Notes: a model not told the origin generated them from the sequence alone. 25,700 bases of DNA from JADJEI01 sp035328465 (GCA_035328465.1 DAOLIQ010000047.1:1-25700); one strand, 5' to 3'; numbered from the stretch's first letter, positions 1 to 8,773 are shown. Numbers and translations: made by a program.

Positions 1-27
1 TATAATCCAAATTATTTTAAAAAATAC

Positions 28-56
28 TTGACAAATACTGTACATTATATTATTTT
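28..56 (+). promoter_or_regulatory. Candidate sigma70-type promoter for the DUF4397 gene
   Basis: A perfect TTGACA (28-33) is followed after 17 bases by TATTTT (51-56), a fair -10. The spacing is ideal and the only gene downstream is the secreted DUF4397 protein starting at 180, which would give a leader of about 115 bases. The region is very AT-rich, so chance -10 matches are common; the exact -35 is the main support. Confidence 0.35.
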
Positions 57-179
57 AGTCACCATCGTTTAGAATTATTTATTTTTCATATACAAATATT
101 AGACAATTTCAATACGACATTCAATTATTGCTAGTAAATTTTCAAATAACTACTTAAAAACAATACTAAAAGGAACAAA

Positions 180-1223
180 ATGAAAAAAGTACAATTGTTT
201 TTCGCTCTTTTCTTGACTTTAGGAGTAAATATAATTTTTGCTCAGACTGCTAGACTTCAAGTAATTCATAACTCTGCAGATGTTTTAGCAAGTCAAGTGG
301 ATGTTTATTTAAATGGTTCATTATTATTAGATAACTTCGCTTTTAGAACCGCGACACCATTTATTGATGCTCCAGCCGGTTCTCCAATAAATATAGGCAT
401 AGCTCCCGGTAACAGTATAAGTGCTGAAGATACCTTAAAAAATTTCACAGTAACTTTAACAGAAAACGAAACTTATGTTGCAATAGCCAACGGTGTTTTG
501 GACCCTGCCTCTTATGCCTCAAATCCGGATGGAAGAAGTACTGCATTCACTTTATTTATTAAAGAAATGGCTCGTGAAAATGGAGTTGGAAGCGATGTTG
601 ATTTCTTTGTATTGCACGGAGCAACTGATGCCCCTACAGTAGATGTGATTGCGAGAAATGTAGCATCGCTCGTAGATAATGCAGCTTATGGAGACATCAC
701 AAATTATATTTCTGTCCCTGCTGCTGAGTACACTTTAGATTTAACATTATCTGACGGCGTTACATTAGTTCAAACTTATATTGCAGATTTATCAACACTT
801 GGTGGGGGTAGCGCAGTTGCTTTCGCTTCAGGCTTTTTGAATCCATCATCAAATCAAAATGGTGAAGCTTTTGGAATTTTCTTCGCTCTTTCAGATGGTA
901 CCGTAGGGCAATTTCTTGAAGATGTTACAAGTGTAGAAAATATATCAGAGGCAGTTCCTAATAATTTTACACTTTCACAAAATTATCCTAATCCGTTTAA
1001 TCCAACCACTTCTATCAATTTTACAATTCCAACTAGTGAATTTGTAACATTAAAGATTTACAACATTCTTGGAAGCGAGATAGCAGATTTAGTAAGTGAA
1101 AATCTCTCTGCGGGCTCCTACAGTTTCAATTTTGATGCGCAGAATCTTGCTTCAGGCGCTTACTTTTATGAACTGAAAGCTGGCACATTTACTCAGATTA
1201 AAAAAATGAACCTGCTTAAGTAA
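180..1223 (+). CDS. Secreted DUF4397 protein with T9SS C-terminal sorting domain
   Basis: An exported 347-residue protein. Residues 1-21 form a signal peptide (basic start, hydrophobic core, ending near IIFAQ). The next ~220 residues match DUF4397 repeats, opening with ARLQVIHNSAD and repeated in the second half as FFVLHGATDAPTVDV; this beta-rich family is common in secreted bacterial proteins and has no known enzymatic role. From about residue 262 comes a T9SS type A sorting domain with QNYPNPFNPTT, a GSEIADL beta-sandwich core and the basic tail KKMNLLK. By family knowledge that tail is cleaved during export across the outer membrane, leaving the protein on the surface or released. The start is supported by AAAGGAA at 169-174. 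It is separated from the carotenoid operon by 158 bases, so co-transcription is possible but unproven. Confidence 0.85.
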   Translation: MKKVQLFFALFLTLGVNIIFAQTARLQVIHNSADVLASQVDVYLNGSLLLDNFAFRTATPFIDAPAGSPINIGIAPGNSISAEDTLKNFTVTLTENETYVAIANGVLDPASYASNPDGRSTAFTLFIKEMARENGVGSDVDFFVLHGATDAPTVDVIARNVASLVDNAAYGDITNYISVPAAEYTLDLTLSDGVTLVQTYIADLSTLGGGSAVAFASGFLNPSSNQNGEAFGIFFALSDGTVGQFLEDVTSVENISEAVPNNFTLSQNYPNPFNPTTSINFTIPTSEFVTLKIYNILGSEIADLVSENLSAGSYSFNFDAQNLASGAYFYELKAGTFTQIKKMNLLK

Positions 1224-1238
1224 AAAAATAATCTTTCA

Positions 1239-1335
1239 GGGACATCACCTAAAATGGAAACGAAATTATATTAATTTAAATGTGAAACGAAGAAGCAAAC
1301 AAAAGATATAAAGTATGTCAGATAAGTGGTGTCCC
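1239..1335. repeat. Long-range inverted repeat in the leader of the carotenoid operon
   Basis: GGGACATCAC (1239-1248) pairs with GTGGTGTCCC (1326-1335): ten pairs, nine Watson-Crick and one G-U. The 77-base loop is A/T-rich. It lies between the stop of the DUF4397 gene and the crtI start at 1382. It has no U-run and is not a classic terminator. It could be the base of a structured 5' leader, or the ends of a small non-autonomous element, though no target-site duplication is obvious at its flanks. Confidence 0.45.
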
Positions 1336-1381
1336 AAACGAAAGCAGTCTATTTCTAAATATTATTCAATATCAAAATAAA

Positions 1382-2860
1382 ATGAAAAAAGTAATCATCA
1401 TCGGCTCAGGCTTAGGCGGTTTATCAACTGCACTTAGATTAGTAAAACAAGGTTACAAGGTGACTATACTTGAAAAGCATTCAACTCCCGGCGGAAGATT
1501 AAACATAGTGGAACAAGATGGTTTTCGATTTGATATGGGTCCATCATTTATGAGTATGACTTACGAGCTTGATGAATTATTTAACAGTATCGGTATAAAA
1601 AATCCAATTGAACTTGAAGAACTTGACCCGCTTTATCAGGTATTCTTTGAAGGGGAGGAAAGATCAAGATTGATTTACAAGAGTCTTGATAAATTAGCTG
1701 AGGAGTTTAAAGACATTGAACCAAACTTAGAAGAGAAGGCTAAGAAATATCTTGATAGGGCGGGGCAATTTTTTCACGACACAATTGACACAGTTGTAAA
1801 AACGAACTATTCAAATAAAGCTGATTATCTTTTACATCTGACTAAAGTGCCGATGAAGCATCTCCCCTACCTGCGTAAAAATATGTGGAGTGAAGTCGAA
1901 AAACAATTTGAGTCCGAAGAGCTGAAGGTAATATTTTCTTTAGTAGCTTTTTTTCTTGGTTCCACACCATTCCAAACTCCTGCAATCTATTCGCTTCTAA
2001 ATTATACCGAGATGAAGCACAATGGGTACTGGAAAGTCAAAGGGGGAATGTACAGAATGGTCGAGGAGATAGTTAAATTATTAACTGACAGCGGAGTTAA
2101 TATTTATTATAATACAGAAATTATGAGGGTCGGAAATAGTAACGGAAAATTGTATGAATTAATTGACCAAAAAGGTAAAAGCTGGAAAGCAGATATTTTT
2201 GTTTCTAATTCGGATGCGGCTTCATTTAGAGGCAGCGTTTTGAACAGAGCAAAATTCAGTGAAAAGAAATTAGATAATATGCACTGGACTTTGGCACCAT
2301 TTACTATTTATCTTGGCGTAAAAGGAAGGGTGGATAAATTGATCCATCACAATTATTTCCTTGGCAGTAATTTTAGAGGATACGCTGATACAATTTTTAC
2401 TTCATCCATTAGTCCTCAAAAACCCTATTACTATGTTAATGCTCTTTCAAAATCAGAAAAATCTTCCGCCCCGGAAGGTTGTGAGAACTTATTCATACTC
2501 TGCCCTGTTCCCGACCTACGATATAAAAAATCCTGGGAAGACAAAGAAGAGCTTGCAAATAATATCATATCTGACCTATCATCAAGAGTTGGTTTCGATA
2601 TTTCAAAAAACATTTTAACAAAAAAAATACTCGCTCCCGATGATTGGGCGAACACACTGAATTTATACAAAGGTTCAGGATTAGGGCTGGCTCACGATAT
2701 AAATCAGGTGGGGGCATTCAGGCCAAAAAATAAAGATGAGAAATTCCCGAATCTGTATTATGTTGGGGCCTCAACTACTCCGGGAACAGGTTTACCAATG
2801 GTTATTATCAGTTCAAAATTAGTAACTGAAAGGATATTAGACGATGATTCAAGTCTATGA
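1382..2860 (+). CDS. crtI: Phytoene desaturase (CrtI type)
   Basis: FAD-dependent desaturase expected to convert 15-cis-phytoene to all-trans-lycopene, the second step after CrtB. The 492-residue length is typical for the family. The N-terminal Rossmann fold shows GSGLGG at residues 8-13 and the ribose-binding E31, followed by the TPGGRLN and RFDMGPSFMSM segments characteristic of CrtI-type enzymes. The C-terminal FAD motif is YVGASTTPGTGLP near residues 459-471. It is the first gene of the carotenoid operon and overlaps crtB by 17 bases. No Shine-Dalgarno sequence precedes the ATG; the upstream bases are A-rich, as is often so in Bacteroidota. It differs clearly from the second CrtI-family gene at 4897, so the two likely act on different carotenoids. 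The number of desaturations cannot be read from the sequence. Confidence 0.9.
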   Translation: MKKVIIIGSGLGGLSTALRLVKQGYKVTILEKHSTPGGRLNIVEQDGFRFDMGPSFMSMTYELDELFNSIGIKNPIELEELDPLYQVFFEGEERSRLIYKSLDKLAEEFKDIEPNLEEKAKKYLDRAGQFFHDTIDTVVKTNYSNKADYLLHLTKVPMKHLPYLRKNMWSEVEKQFESEELKVIFSLVAFFLGSTPFQTPAIYSLLNYTEMKHNGYWKVKGGMYRMVEEIVKLLTDSGVNIYYNTEIMRVGNSNGKLYELIDQKGKSWKADIFVSNSDAASFRGSVLNRAKFSEKKLDNMHWTLAPFTIYLGVKGRVDKLIHHNYFLGSNFRGYADTIFTSSISPQKPYYYVNALSKSEKSSAPEGCENLFILCPVPDLRYKKSWEDKEELANNIISDLSSRVGFDISKNILTKKILAPDDWANTLNLYKGSGLGLAHDINQVGAFRPKNKDEKFPNLYYVGASTTPGTGLPMVIISSKLVTERILDDDSSL

Positions 2861-3695
2861 TAAAACAAGCTTCGAACTAAGTAAAATAATTACCAAATCT
2901 TACAGCACTTCTTTTAGTCTGGGAATAAAATTATTTTCTAAAGATTACAGGGAACCAATCTATAACATTTATGGCTTCGTTAGAATAGCCGATGAAATTG
3001 TAGATACTTTCTTTGAGCACGATCGAAAATACTTGTTTGAAAAATTTAGACTTGATACAATTGAGGCAATACAAACAGGTATTTCAACTAATCCAGTGCT
3101 TCATTCTTTTCAGCGTACTGTAAAGGAGTATGAAATTGATTTTGAACTGATTGATTCTTTTTTGAAAAGTATGGAAATGGATCTAGTTAAATCTTCCTAT
3201 GAAAATTATGAGTACAATTCTTACATATACGGTTCGGCTGAGGCAGTGGGGTTAATGTGTTTGAAAGTTTTTACTAAAAATTCTCCTCAACTATTTAACA
3301 AGTTGAAACCTTACGCTCAAAAACTCGGCTCGGCATTTCAGAAAGTCAATTTCCTTCGTGATGTTAAAAGCGATATTGAAACTCGGGGAAGGATTTATTT
3401 CCCTGACATCAACAACATTAACCAGCTTGATAATGTATTGAAGAAAAAATTTGAAGCAGGTATTGAAAATGAATTTAACGAATCCTTGAATGGTATTCTG
3501 AAACTTCCTATCGGGGTTAGGTTAGGTGTTTTCGTTGCTTATATCTATTACAGAACTCTCTTCAATAAACTAAAAAGCAAATCCATTCAGGAAATACGCG
3601 AGAGCAGAATTAGCGTACCAAACATCACTAAGTTGTATCTCTTAATTAAATCATATTTCGTTATTCGTGTTTTAAAAAGTAATACAATTTTATGA
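2844..3695 (+). CDS. crtB: Phytoene synthase
   Basis: Condenses two geranylgeranyl diphosphates to phytoene, the committed step of C40 carotenoid synthesis. The 283-residue protein is of the squalene/phytoene synthase family. The first Asp-rich motif is in RIADEIVDT (D50 and D54) and the second is NFLRDVKSD (D173 and D177), followed by the family signature RGRIYFP (181-187). Both motifs are needed to hold Mg-diphosphate and are intact. The ATG at 2844 lies inside the end of crtI. An AAAGGA at 2829-2834 sits about nine bases upstream, which supports this start and suggests translational coupling. A C30 (dehydrosqualene) role is less likely because the operon carries a lycopene cyclase and CruF. 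No GGPP synthase gene is present in the window. Confidence 0.92.
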   Translation: MIQVYDKTSFELSKIITKSYSTSFSLGIKLFSKDYREPIYNIYGFVRIADEIVDTFFEHDRKYLFEKFRLDTIEAIQTGISTNPVLHSFQRTVKEYEIDFELIDSFLKSMEMDLVKSSYENYEYNSYIYGSAEAVGLMCLKVFTKNSPQLFNKLKPYAQKLGSAFQKVNFLRDVKSDIETRGRIYFPDINNINQLDNVLKKKFEAGIENEFNESLNGILKLPIGVRLGVFVAYIYYRTLFNKLKSKSIQEIRESRISVPNITKLYLLIKSYFVIRVLKSNTIL

Positions 3696-4234
3696 TAATA
3701 AGATTTATTTTAATCAGTATGATGATGATAACTACTGCTTTGGCTGGAGATATTTCCAAAGTCACAATTGACAAGCTGCGCTCTTTGCTCTTTGCGTCAA
3801 CCAATCGAGAATCTGCACTTGACTCGCTTGATAATTATGTTACTAAGCTTGTTAATTCGAATACTGACTCGCCATTAATTACAGCCTATAAGGGTGCTGC
3901 GGAGTCAATCCACGCAAAATATAATTTTTGGCCATGGGATAAACTAAGCAATGTCAATAAAGGACTTGAATTACTGAATGAGGCAGTTAATTCAGATAAA
4001 GAAAATCTGGAAATACGATTTTTACGTTTTGCTGTTTTACATAATTTGCCATCAATACTTAGTTATTCCGATGATGCTGATCAGGAAGCAGAGATTATTT
4101 TTAATATGCTTAACAAAACAAATTATTCTTACGACGAATTTCTTATTAAAAACGTTGTACAATTTTTAGTCATTAGTGAAAGATTGACTGTTAATCAAGT
4201 TAAGATGCTTAAAAATAAATTCGGTATCACCTAA
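3692..4234 (+). CDS. Exported protein of unknown function in the carotenoid operon
   Basis: A 180-residue protein whose start overlaps the crtB stop by four bases (ATGA), so it is very likely translated with crtB. Residues 1-18 look like a signal peptide (hydrophobic run ending TTALA, then GD); the remainder is soluble and probably all-helical. Conserved-looking blocks are AYKGAAESIHAKYNFWPWDK (around residues 65-84), GLELLNEAVNSDKENLEIRF and FAVLHNLPSILSY. From memory, related small exported proteins with the same KGAA...EIRFLRF...NLP...LGY pattern occur in Flavobacteria, but no function is known to me. The place between crtB and the lycopene cyclase implies a link to carotenoid synthesis, transport or membrane placement. 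That role is inference; the gene itself is secure. Confidence 0.85.
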   Translation: MIIRFILISMMMITTALAGDISKVTIDKLRSLLFASTNRESALDSLDNYVTKLVNSNTDSPLITAYKGAAESIHAKYNFWPWDKLSNVNKGLELLNEAVNSDKENLEIRFLRFAVLHNLPSILSYSDDADQEAEIIFNMLNKTNYSYDEFLIKNVVQFLVISERLTVNQVKMLKNKFGIT

Positions 4235-4237
4235 ACT

Positions 4238-4900
4238 ATGAGTCTTTATGCAATCATAAATTTCGGCATTATTATTATTCCACTTTTGTTATCGTTTGAA
4301 TCCAAGTTAAAATATTATAAAAAACTCCCTCAGGTTCTAATTGCTGCAGTTGTGGTTGGAATCCCATTTATCATTTGGGACTCTTTTTCAACCTCAAATA
4401 ACATCTGGAGTTTCAACGGTAATTATGTTGATACTATTCGAATTCTTCACCTCCCTTTTGAAGAAATATTTTTCTTTATCAGTGTTCCTTACTCTATTCT
4501 ATTTTTGTATGAGACTTATTTATTCTATACGAAAGAAGATTCTATAACTTTCAACATTTATCCAATTTTTATATCATCAATAATTACTTTATTTACCGCC
4601 ATTATTTTTATTGAGAAGAATTATACATTCACGATTTTAATAATATTTACTCTAGTGCAATTAACTATTTTTTTCACCAAACCGAAATTCATTTTCAGAC
4701 AGAAATTTATCTTCTTCATACTCTTTACATTTGTACCATTCGGAGTAGTAAATTATTTTCTAACATCAATTCCGATTGTTACCTATAATCAGGAAGAAAT
4801 AATTGGAATTAGAGCCATCACTATACCACTTGAAGATTTTGTGTACTCATTTTCGTTAATTTTCTCCTACCTTTATTTCTACGAATTGGTAAAACGATGA
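4238..4900 (+). CDS. Lycopene beta-cyclase, fused CrtYc-CrtYd (CarR-domain) type
   Basis: An integral membrane cyclase of 220 residues with about six to seven hydrophobic segments. It carries two related CarR-type half-domains in one chain: the first has the motif LPFEEIFFF (72-80) and the second has GIRAITIPLEDFVYSF (190-205). In this family the paired acidic residues (E75/E76, E199/D200) are the proposed catalytic groups. It forms beta-ionone rings on lycopene. Because the operon also codes for CruF and a CrtD-like desaturase, both acting on an uncyclised psi end, I infer that cyclisation stops at monocyclic gamma-carotene. This cyclase is unrelated to the CruA cyclase used by green sulfur bacteria. 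It starts four bases after the preceding stop and overlaps the next gene by four bases. Confidence 0.88.
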   Translation: MSLYAIINFGIIIIPLLLSFESKLKYYKKLPQVLIAAVVVGIPFIIWDSFSTSNNIWSFNGNYVDTIRILHLPFEEIFFFISVPYSILFLYETYLFYTKEDSITFNIYPIFISSIITLFTAIIFIEKNYTFTILIIFTLVQLTIFFTKPKFIFRQKFIFFILFTFVPFGVVNYFLTSIPIVTYNQEEIIGIRAITIPLEDFVYSFSLIFSYLYFYELVKR

Positions 4901-6378
4901 CAAATAAAAGCTGTGCGATCATCGGAGCTGGCTTAGGCGGGCTATCTGCATCGATTCGGCTTGCAATAAAAGGCTATCACGTTACGGTATTCGAAAATAA
5001 TCCAACACCGGGCGGCAAAGCTTCCCAAATTATAATTGACAAGTTTCGCTTTGATACTGGCCCTTCACTTTTAACAATGCCGTTTGTTCTTCAAGATTTA
5101 TTTTCGGCTGCAGGCGAGAATATTCAGGATTACCTTCAATTGCAGAAACTCGATATTATCTGTAAATACTTTTATAGTGATGGAACAATTTTCAACGCCT
5201 ATTCCAATCAAAATGATTTTATCAATGAAGCAGTAAGGAAAACAAAAGAGAAAAAAGAAAATCTCGAAAAATTTTTCTCTTACTCAAAAAAGATTTACGA
5301 TTTAACAGCGGAGTTATTTTTGTTCAGTGCGTTATTAGATTCAAAAAATCTTTTCAGCACCAAATCTTTTAAAACGTTATTACAGTTAAAAAAAATTGAT
5401 TCTATGAGATCTATGCATGAAGCAATTGCCTCATTTTTAATTGATGATAAAATGATTCAACTTTTTGATAGATATGCTACCTACAATGGATCAAATCCAT
5501 TTGCAGCTCCTGCAACCTTGAATCTTATTTCTCATGTTGAAAATGGATTGGGAGCATTTATAAGCAGTACGGGTATTTTTTCAATAACAGAATCCCTCTA
5601 TAGACTTGCAGTCAAATTGGGCGTGCACTTTAATTTTGGTAAAAGGGTTTCGAAAATATTAGTTTCCAACGGTAGGGTAAATGGAATAGAAGTTGATTCA
5701 GATAGGTTTAATTATGATTTTTTAATATCAAACTCTGATGTGAATTACACTTATCAAACTCTTTTAAATGATAAAACTTCATTCTATTCAAATATTTATC
5801 GTAAAATCGAGCCTTCTTCTTCAGCGGTTGTTTTTTATTGGGGTGTTCAAGGAATTCACAATCAATTGGAAGTTCATAATATTTTATTTTCTGAGAATTA
5901 CAAACAGGAATTTGATGAACTTTTTAAACTGCGCAAGATTCCAAGTGATCCGACGATTTATATTTATATTTCCTCAAAATTTAACCCTCTTGATGCACCT
6001 ACAGGATATGAAAATTGGTTTGTGATGATCAATGCTCCGTTTGATAATGATAAAACTAAGTTAGATATTTCGCAATTAAAGAAGAAGATAATTCTTAAAA
6101 TAAAATTGCTATTAAATATTGATTTGATGGATAAAATTATCACTGAAGAAATTTTAACTCCAGCTGATATTGAAATAAAAACCAATTCTCTTAAAGGAAG
6201 TATTTATGGAATTTCTTCAAACACAAAATTTTCTGCATTTATGAGGCAGCCAAATCGCTCTATGAAGTACCGCGGTTTGTATTTTGTCGGCGGAAGTGCA
6301 CATCCTGGAGGGGGTATTCCTTTAGTTATTCTCTCCGGTAAAATTACATCCGAATTGATTTCTAAATATGAAAAATAA
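4897..6378 (+). CDS. crtD: CrtI-family carotenoid desaturase, probably 1-hydroxycarotenoid 3,4-desaturase (CrtD-like)
   Basis: Second FAD-dependent carotenoid desaturase of the operon, 493 residues. The FAD motif is GAGLGG (10-15) with E33 ending the second strand; the C-terminal motif is GGSAHPGGGIP near residues 460-472. The segments NPTPGGKASQI, RFDTGPSLLTMP and ICKYFYSDGT resemble the CrtD branch of Bacteroidota more than phytoene desaturases, and the protein clearly differs from the CrtI at 1382. The expected reaction is introduction of the 3',4' double bond next to the 1'-hydroxyl that CruF (8126) adds, extending conjugation to 12-13 double bonds. It overlaps the cyclase by four bases (ATGA). 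The alternative is a second phytoene or zeta-carotene desaturase; a phylogeny of CrtI-family proteins would decide. Confidence 0.8.
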   Translation: MTNKSCAIIGAGLGGLSASIRLAIKGYHVTVFENNPTPGGKASQIIIDKFRFDTGPSLLTMPFVLQDLFSAAGENIQDYLQLQKLDIICKYFYSDGTIFNAYSNQNDFINEAVRKTKEKKENLEKFFSYSKKIYDLTAELFLFSALLDSKNLFSTKSFKTLLQLKKIDSMRSMHEAIASFLIDDKMIQLFDRYATYNGSNPFAAPATLNLISHVENGLGAFISSTGIFSITESLYRLAVKLGVHFNFGKRVSKILVSNGRVNGIEVDSDRFNYDFLISNSDVNYTYQTLLNDKTSFYSNIYRKIEPSSSAVVFYWGVQGIHNQLEVHNILFSENYKQEFDELFKLRKIPSDPTIYIYISSKFNPLDAPTGYENWFVMINAPFDNDKTKLDISQLKKKIILKIKLLLNIDLMDKIITEEILTPADIEIKTNSLKGSIYGISSNTKFSAFMRQPNRSMKYRGLYFVGGSAHPGGGIPLVILSGKITSELISKYEK

Positions 6379-6381
6379 ATT

Positions 6382-7038
6382 ATGATTAAATCTAAAAATA
6401 ATTCGGCTGCAAGATTAGTTTTTAACAACTACATAGATCGTTTATTGAGAAAAACTTTCTCAAATTTCTATTTATGTAATGAGTATCCAGCCTTGAATTC
6501 GAATGAAAGTGTACTCTTAACACCAAATCATTTTAGCTGGTGGGATGGTTTTTTTATTGACTATATAATTAGAAAGGAAACCAATCTCGAATTACGAATT
6601 ATGATGCTTGAAGAGCAATTAAAAAAATACTGGTTCTTCAAATATGTTGGAGCATATTCAATTGACCCGAATAATCCATTAACTACTAAAGATTCTATCA
6701 ACTACACAAGAAAGTTATTAAGTGAAAAAAATAACGCAGTGATAATCTATCCGCAAGGTGAAATCGAACCATTTGATAAACGACCATTATCAATAAAAAA
6801 AGGCATTTCTTTGATGCTAAAAAATTCAAATAATATTAATGTTATTCCCGCAGCATTCAGCATTATATTTTCCGACCAAAAGCTGCCATCTATCTTTCTA
6901 AGGTTCGGATATCCAATCAGCTCAAAGAGTATACTAAATGATTTCAATACTTTCGAATATGCTTTTTATAACAATCTTAATTTATTAACAGAAGCAGTTC
7001 TTAGTAGAAATATTATTAAGGATTATTTCAATCAATGA
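6382..7038 (+). CDS. PlsC-type acyltransferase, probably carotenoid glycoside acyltransferase (CruD-like)
   Basis: A 218-residue membrane-associated acyltransferase of the lysophosphatidate acyltransferase superfamily. Block I is NHFSWWD (residues 49-55), with the catalytic His and Asp in H-x4-D spacing. The block III equivalent is YPQGE (123-127), a variant of the usual FPEGT. It lies three bases after the crtD-like gene and overlaps the glycosyltransferase by four bases, so it is best read as the enzyme that esterifies the sugar on the carotenoid with a fatty acid. CruD of Chlorobaculum tepidum (chlorobactene glucoside lauroyltransferase) is the named precedent. A role in phospholipid synthesis is possible but does not fit the context. 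Acyl chain length cannot be predicted from the sequence. Confidence 0.78.
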   Translation: MIKSKNNSAARLVFNNYIDRLLRKTFSNFYLCNEYPALNSNESVLLTPNHFSWWDGFFIDYIIRKETNLELRIMMLEEQLKKYWFFKYVGAYSIDPNNPLTTKDSINYTRKLLSEKNNAVIIYPQGEIEPFDKRPLSIKKGISLMLKNSNNINVIPAAFSIIFSDQKLPSIFLRFGYPISSKSILNDFNTFEYAFYNNLNLLTEAVLSRNIIKDYFNQ

Positions 7039-8150
7039 CATTGGATTTTAATAACATTTATTTTATTTCGTTATTATTGATTCATCTTGTTTTGCTCTCA
7101 GTAATTATATATAATTATTTTACCGAGATAAGACTTGAACATAAAAACTACAAGTACAAAAATGAACCATTTCTTTCAGTACTAATTCCTGCAAGAAACG
7201 AAGATAAAAATATTAGTGCATGTCTTACTAGTCTGATTAATTCTGCTTATAAAAATTTTGAGATTATAGTACTTGATGATGCTTCCACCGACCAGACATA
7301 TAACATCGTAAGTGAGTTGAAAATTAAATATTCAAAAGTAGATTTGATTACTGGTAAACCCCTTCCTTCTGACTGGCTTGGTAAAAACTGGGCGTGCCAT
7401 CAATTAGCTCAAAAAGCCAAAGGTGAATTACTTCTATTTTTAGATGCGGATGTACAAATAACAAATCAAGCGTTAAGTTATGCGGTCCAAACTTTTTTAG
7501 ATAAAAAAGTTAAAATGCTCTCAGTTTTCCCGACGCAAATAATTAAATCATTCGGAGAGTGGCTTGTAGTACCTTTGATGGATTGGTTGCTTTTAACTTT
7601 TTTACCATTAAAAAAAATATATACTTCTAAAAAGACCTTGTTGGCTGCTGCTAATGGTCAGTTCATGTTGTTTGATCGGCAAACATATTTTGAACTTGGC
7701 GGACATCAAGCTGTAAGGCATAATATTGTTGAAGATATGGCGTTCGTAAAAATCTTCAAATCGGTAGGGGTAAAGGTTATTACTTTACTTGGAAATGATT
7801 TAATAAATTGCAGGATGTACAATGATCTTCGATCTGCTATTAATGGGTACACTAAAAACTTTTACCTGGGATTTAATGTTTCATCAACTGCATTTATTTT
7901 TTTATTACTCACCTCATTTTTGATGTTCATTTCGCCAATCGTAATTGTTTTTTATAATTACTTTATGCTTTTAGTTCTGGTAATTATTTTATTACAAATC
8001 ATTTGCATTTCCGTGCTTTCACGGCAAAACATTTTTTTGAAAATTCTATTATTTATTCCGCAACTTTTTTTATTGCTTTTTATTGGGATCAAATCTGTAA
8101 TCGCGTTCAAAAGAAAAAGTATTAAATGGAAAGATCGAATTATAAATTAA
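7035..8150 (+). CDS. Family 2 glycosyltransferase, probably carotenoid glycosyltransferase (CruC-like)
   Basis: A 371-residue membrane glycosyltransferase. It has an N-terminal membrane segment (about 8-28) and a GT-A domain opening with FLSVLIPARNEDKNI (46-60), then VLDDASTDQT. GKPLPSDWLGKNWACHQLA (108-126) is a stretch I associate with CruC-type enzymes. The DXD-like LDADV (136-140) would bind the nucleotide sugar through a metal ion, and IVEDMAF around residue 236 supplies the later acidic motif. Two to three hydrophobic segments close the protein. In this operon the acceptor is most likely the tertiary 1'-hydroxyl made by CruF, giving a carotenoid glycoside. It overlaps its upstream neighbour by four bases and its downstream neighbour by 25. 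The sugar cannot be told from the sequence. Confidence 0.82.
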   Translation: MTLDFNNIYFISLLLIHLVLLSVIIYNYFTEIRLEHKNYKYKNEPFLSVLIPARNEDKNISACLTSLINSAYKNFEIIVLDDASTDQTYNIVSELKIKYSKVDLITGKPLPSDWLGKNWACHQLAQKAKGELLLFLDADVQITNQALSYAVQTFLDKKVKMLSVFPTQIIKSFGEWLVVPLMDWLLLTFLPLKKIYTSKKTLLAAANGQFMLFDRQTYFELGGHQAVRHNIVEDMAFVKIFKSVGVKVITLLGNDLINCRMYNDLRSAINGYTKNFYLGFNVSSTAFIFLLLTSFLMFISPIVIVFYNYFMLLVLVIILLQIICISVLSRQNIFLKILLFIPQLFLLLFIGIKSVIAFKRKSIKWKDRIIN

Positions 8151-8773
8151 ATAACTCAGGTGTTATATTTATATATATTTACTTTCTTGCTGGAGTACTT
8201 TGGCATTTGCTGGATTTTTCACACACAATAGTTTTGTACTTAACTCCTTATACACTGTTCATTGCGTCAATTTTAGTCATTTATTTTGGCAACAAGAAAA
8301 TAGAAATCAAACTTATTTCTTGGCTCTTTGGCACATTCATTTTTACTATGTTGATTGAAATATTAGGAGTAAAAAGCGGAAGCATATTTGGCAACTATTC
8401 TTATGGAAGTATCCTTGGACTAAAGTATTGTGACGTGCCAATAGTTATAGGCATAAACTGGACTATAGTCATTTACGGACTTTACACTATTAGTGACAAA
8501 ATTATTTCTCAAAGTATTATTTTAAAAAGTTTTCTAGTCGGTGTAATGGCTGTTCTTTTTGATTTAATACTTGAGCCTGTGGCGGTTAAATTAAACTATT
8601 GGAATTGGCAAAGCGTTACAATTCCAGTTCAAAATTATTTAAGCTGGTTTCTAATTTCTGCGGGTGTGTCATTTATTGGAGCTAAAGTTAAATTAAATAC
8701 AGATAATACACTCGTTATACATTATTTGTTTGCGCAGTATTTATTCTTTTTTCTTCTCTTGGTATTTATATAA
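8126..8773 (+). CDS. cruF: Carotenoid 1',2'-hydratase (CruF family)
   Basis: A 215-residue polytopic membrane protein of the carotenoid biosynthesis family (former DUF422). The recognisable signature is TMLIEILGVKSGSIFGNYSY (about 77-96) followed by VPIVIGINW, and in the second half the FDLILEPVA acidic segment, all placed within hydrophobic helices. CruF adds water across the C1'-C2' double bond of the open psi end of gamma-carotene, giving the tertiary alcohol that the CrtD-like desaturase and the glycosyltransferase need. It is unrelated to CrtC hydratases. The ATG lies 25 bases inside the end of the glycosyltransferase gene; no other ATG in frame is available before the first helix, so this start is kept. 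CruF proteins of archaea and cyanobacteria are longer. Confidence 0.85.
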   Translation: MERSNYKLNNSGVIFIYIYFLAGVLWHLLDFSHTIVLYLTPYTLFIASILVIYFGNKKIEIKLISWLFGTFIFTMLIEILGVKSGSIFGNYSYGSILGLKYCDVPIVIGINWTIVIYGLYTISDKIISQSIILKSFLVGVMAVLFDLILEPVAVKLNYWNWQSVTIPVQNYLSWFLISAGVSFIGAKVKLNTDNTLVIHYLFAQYLFFFLLLVFI

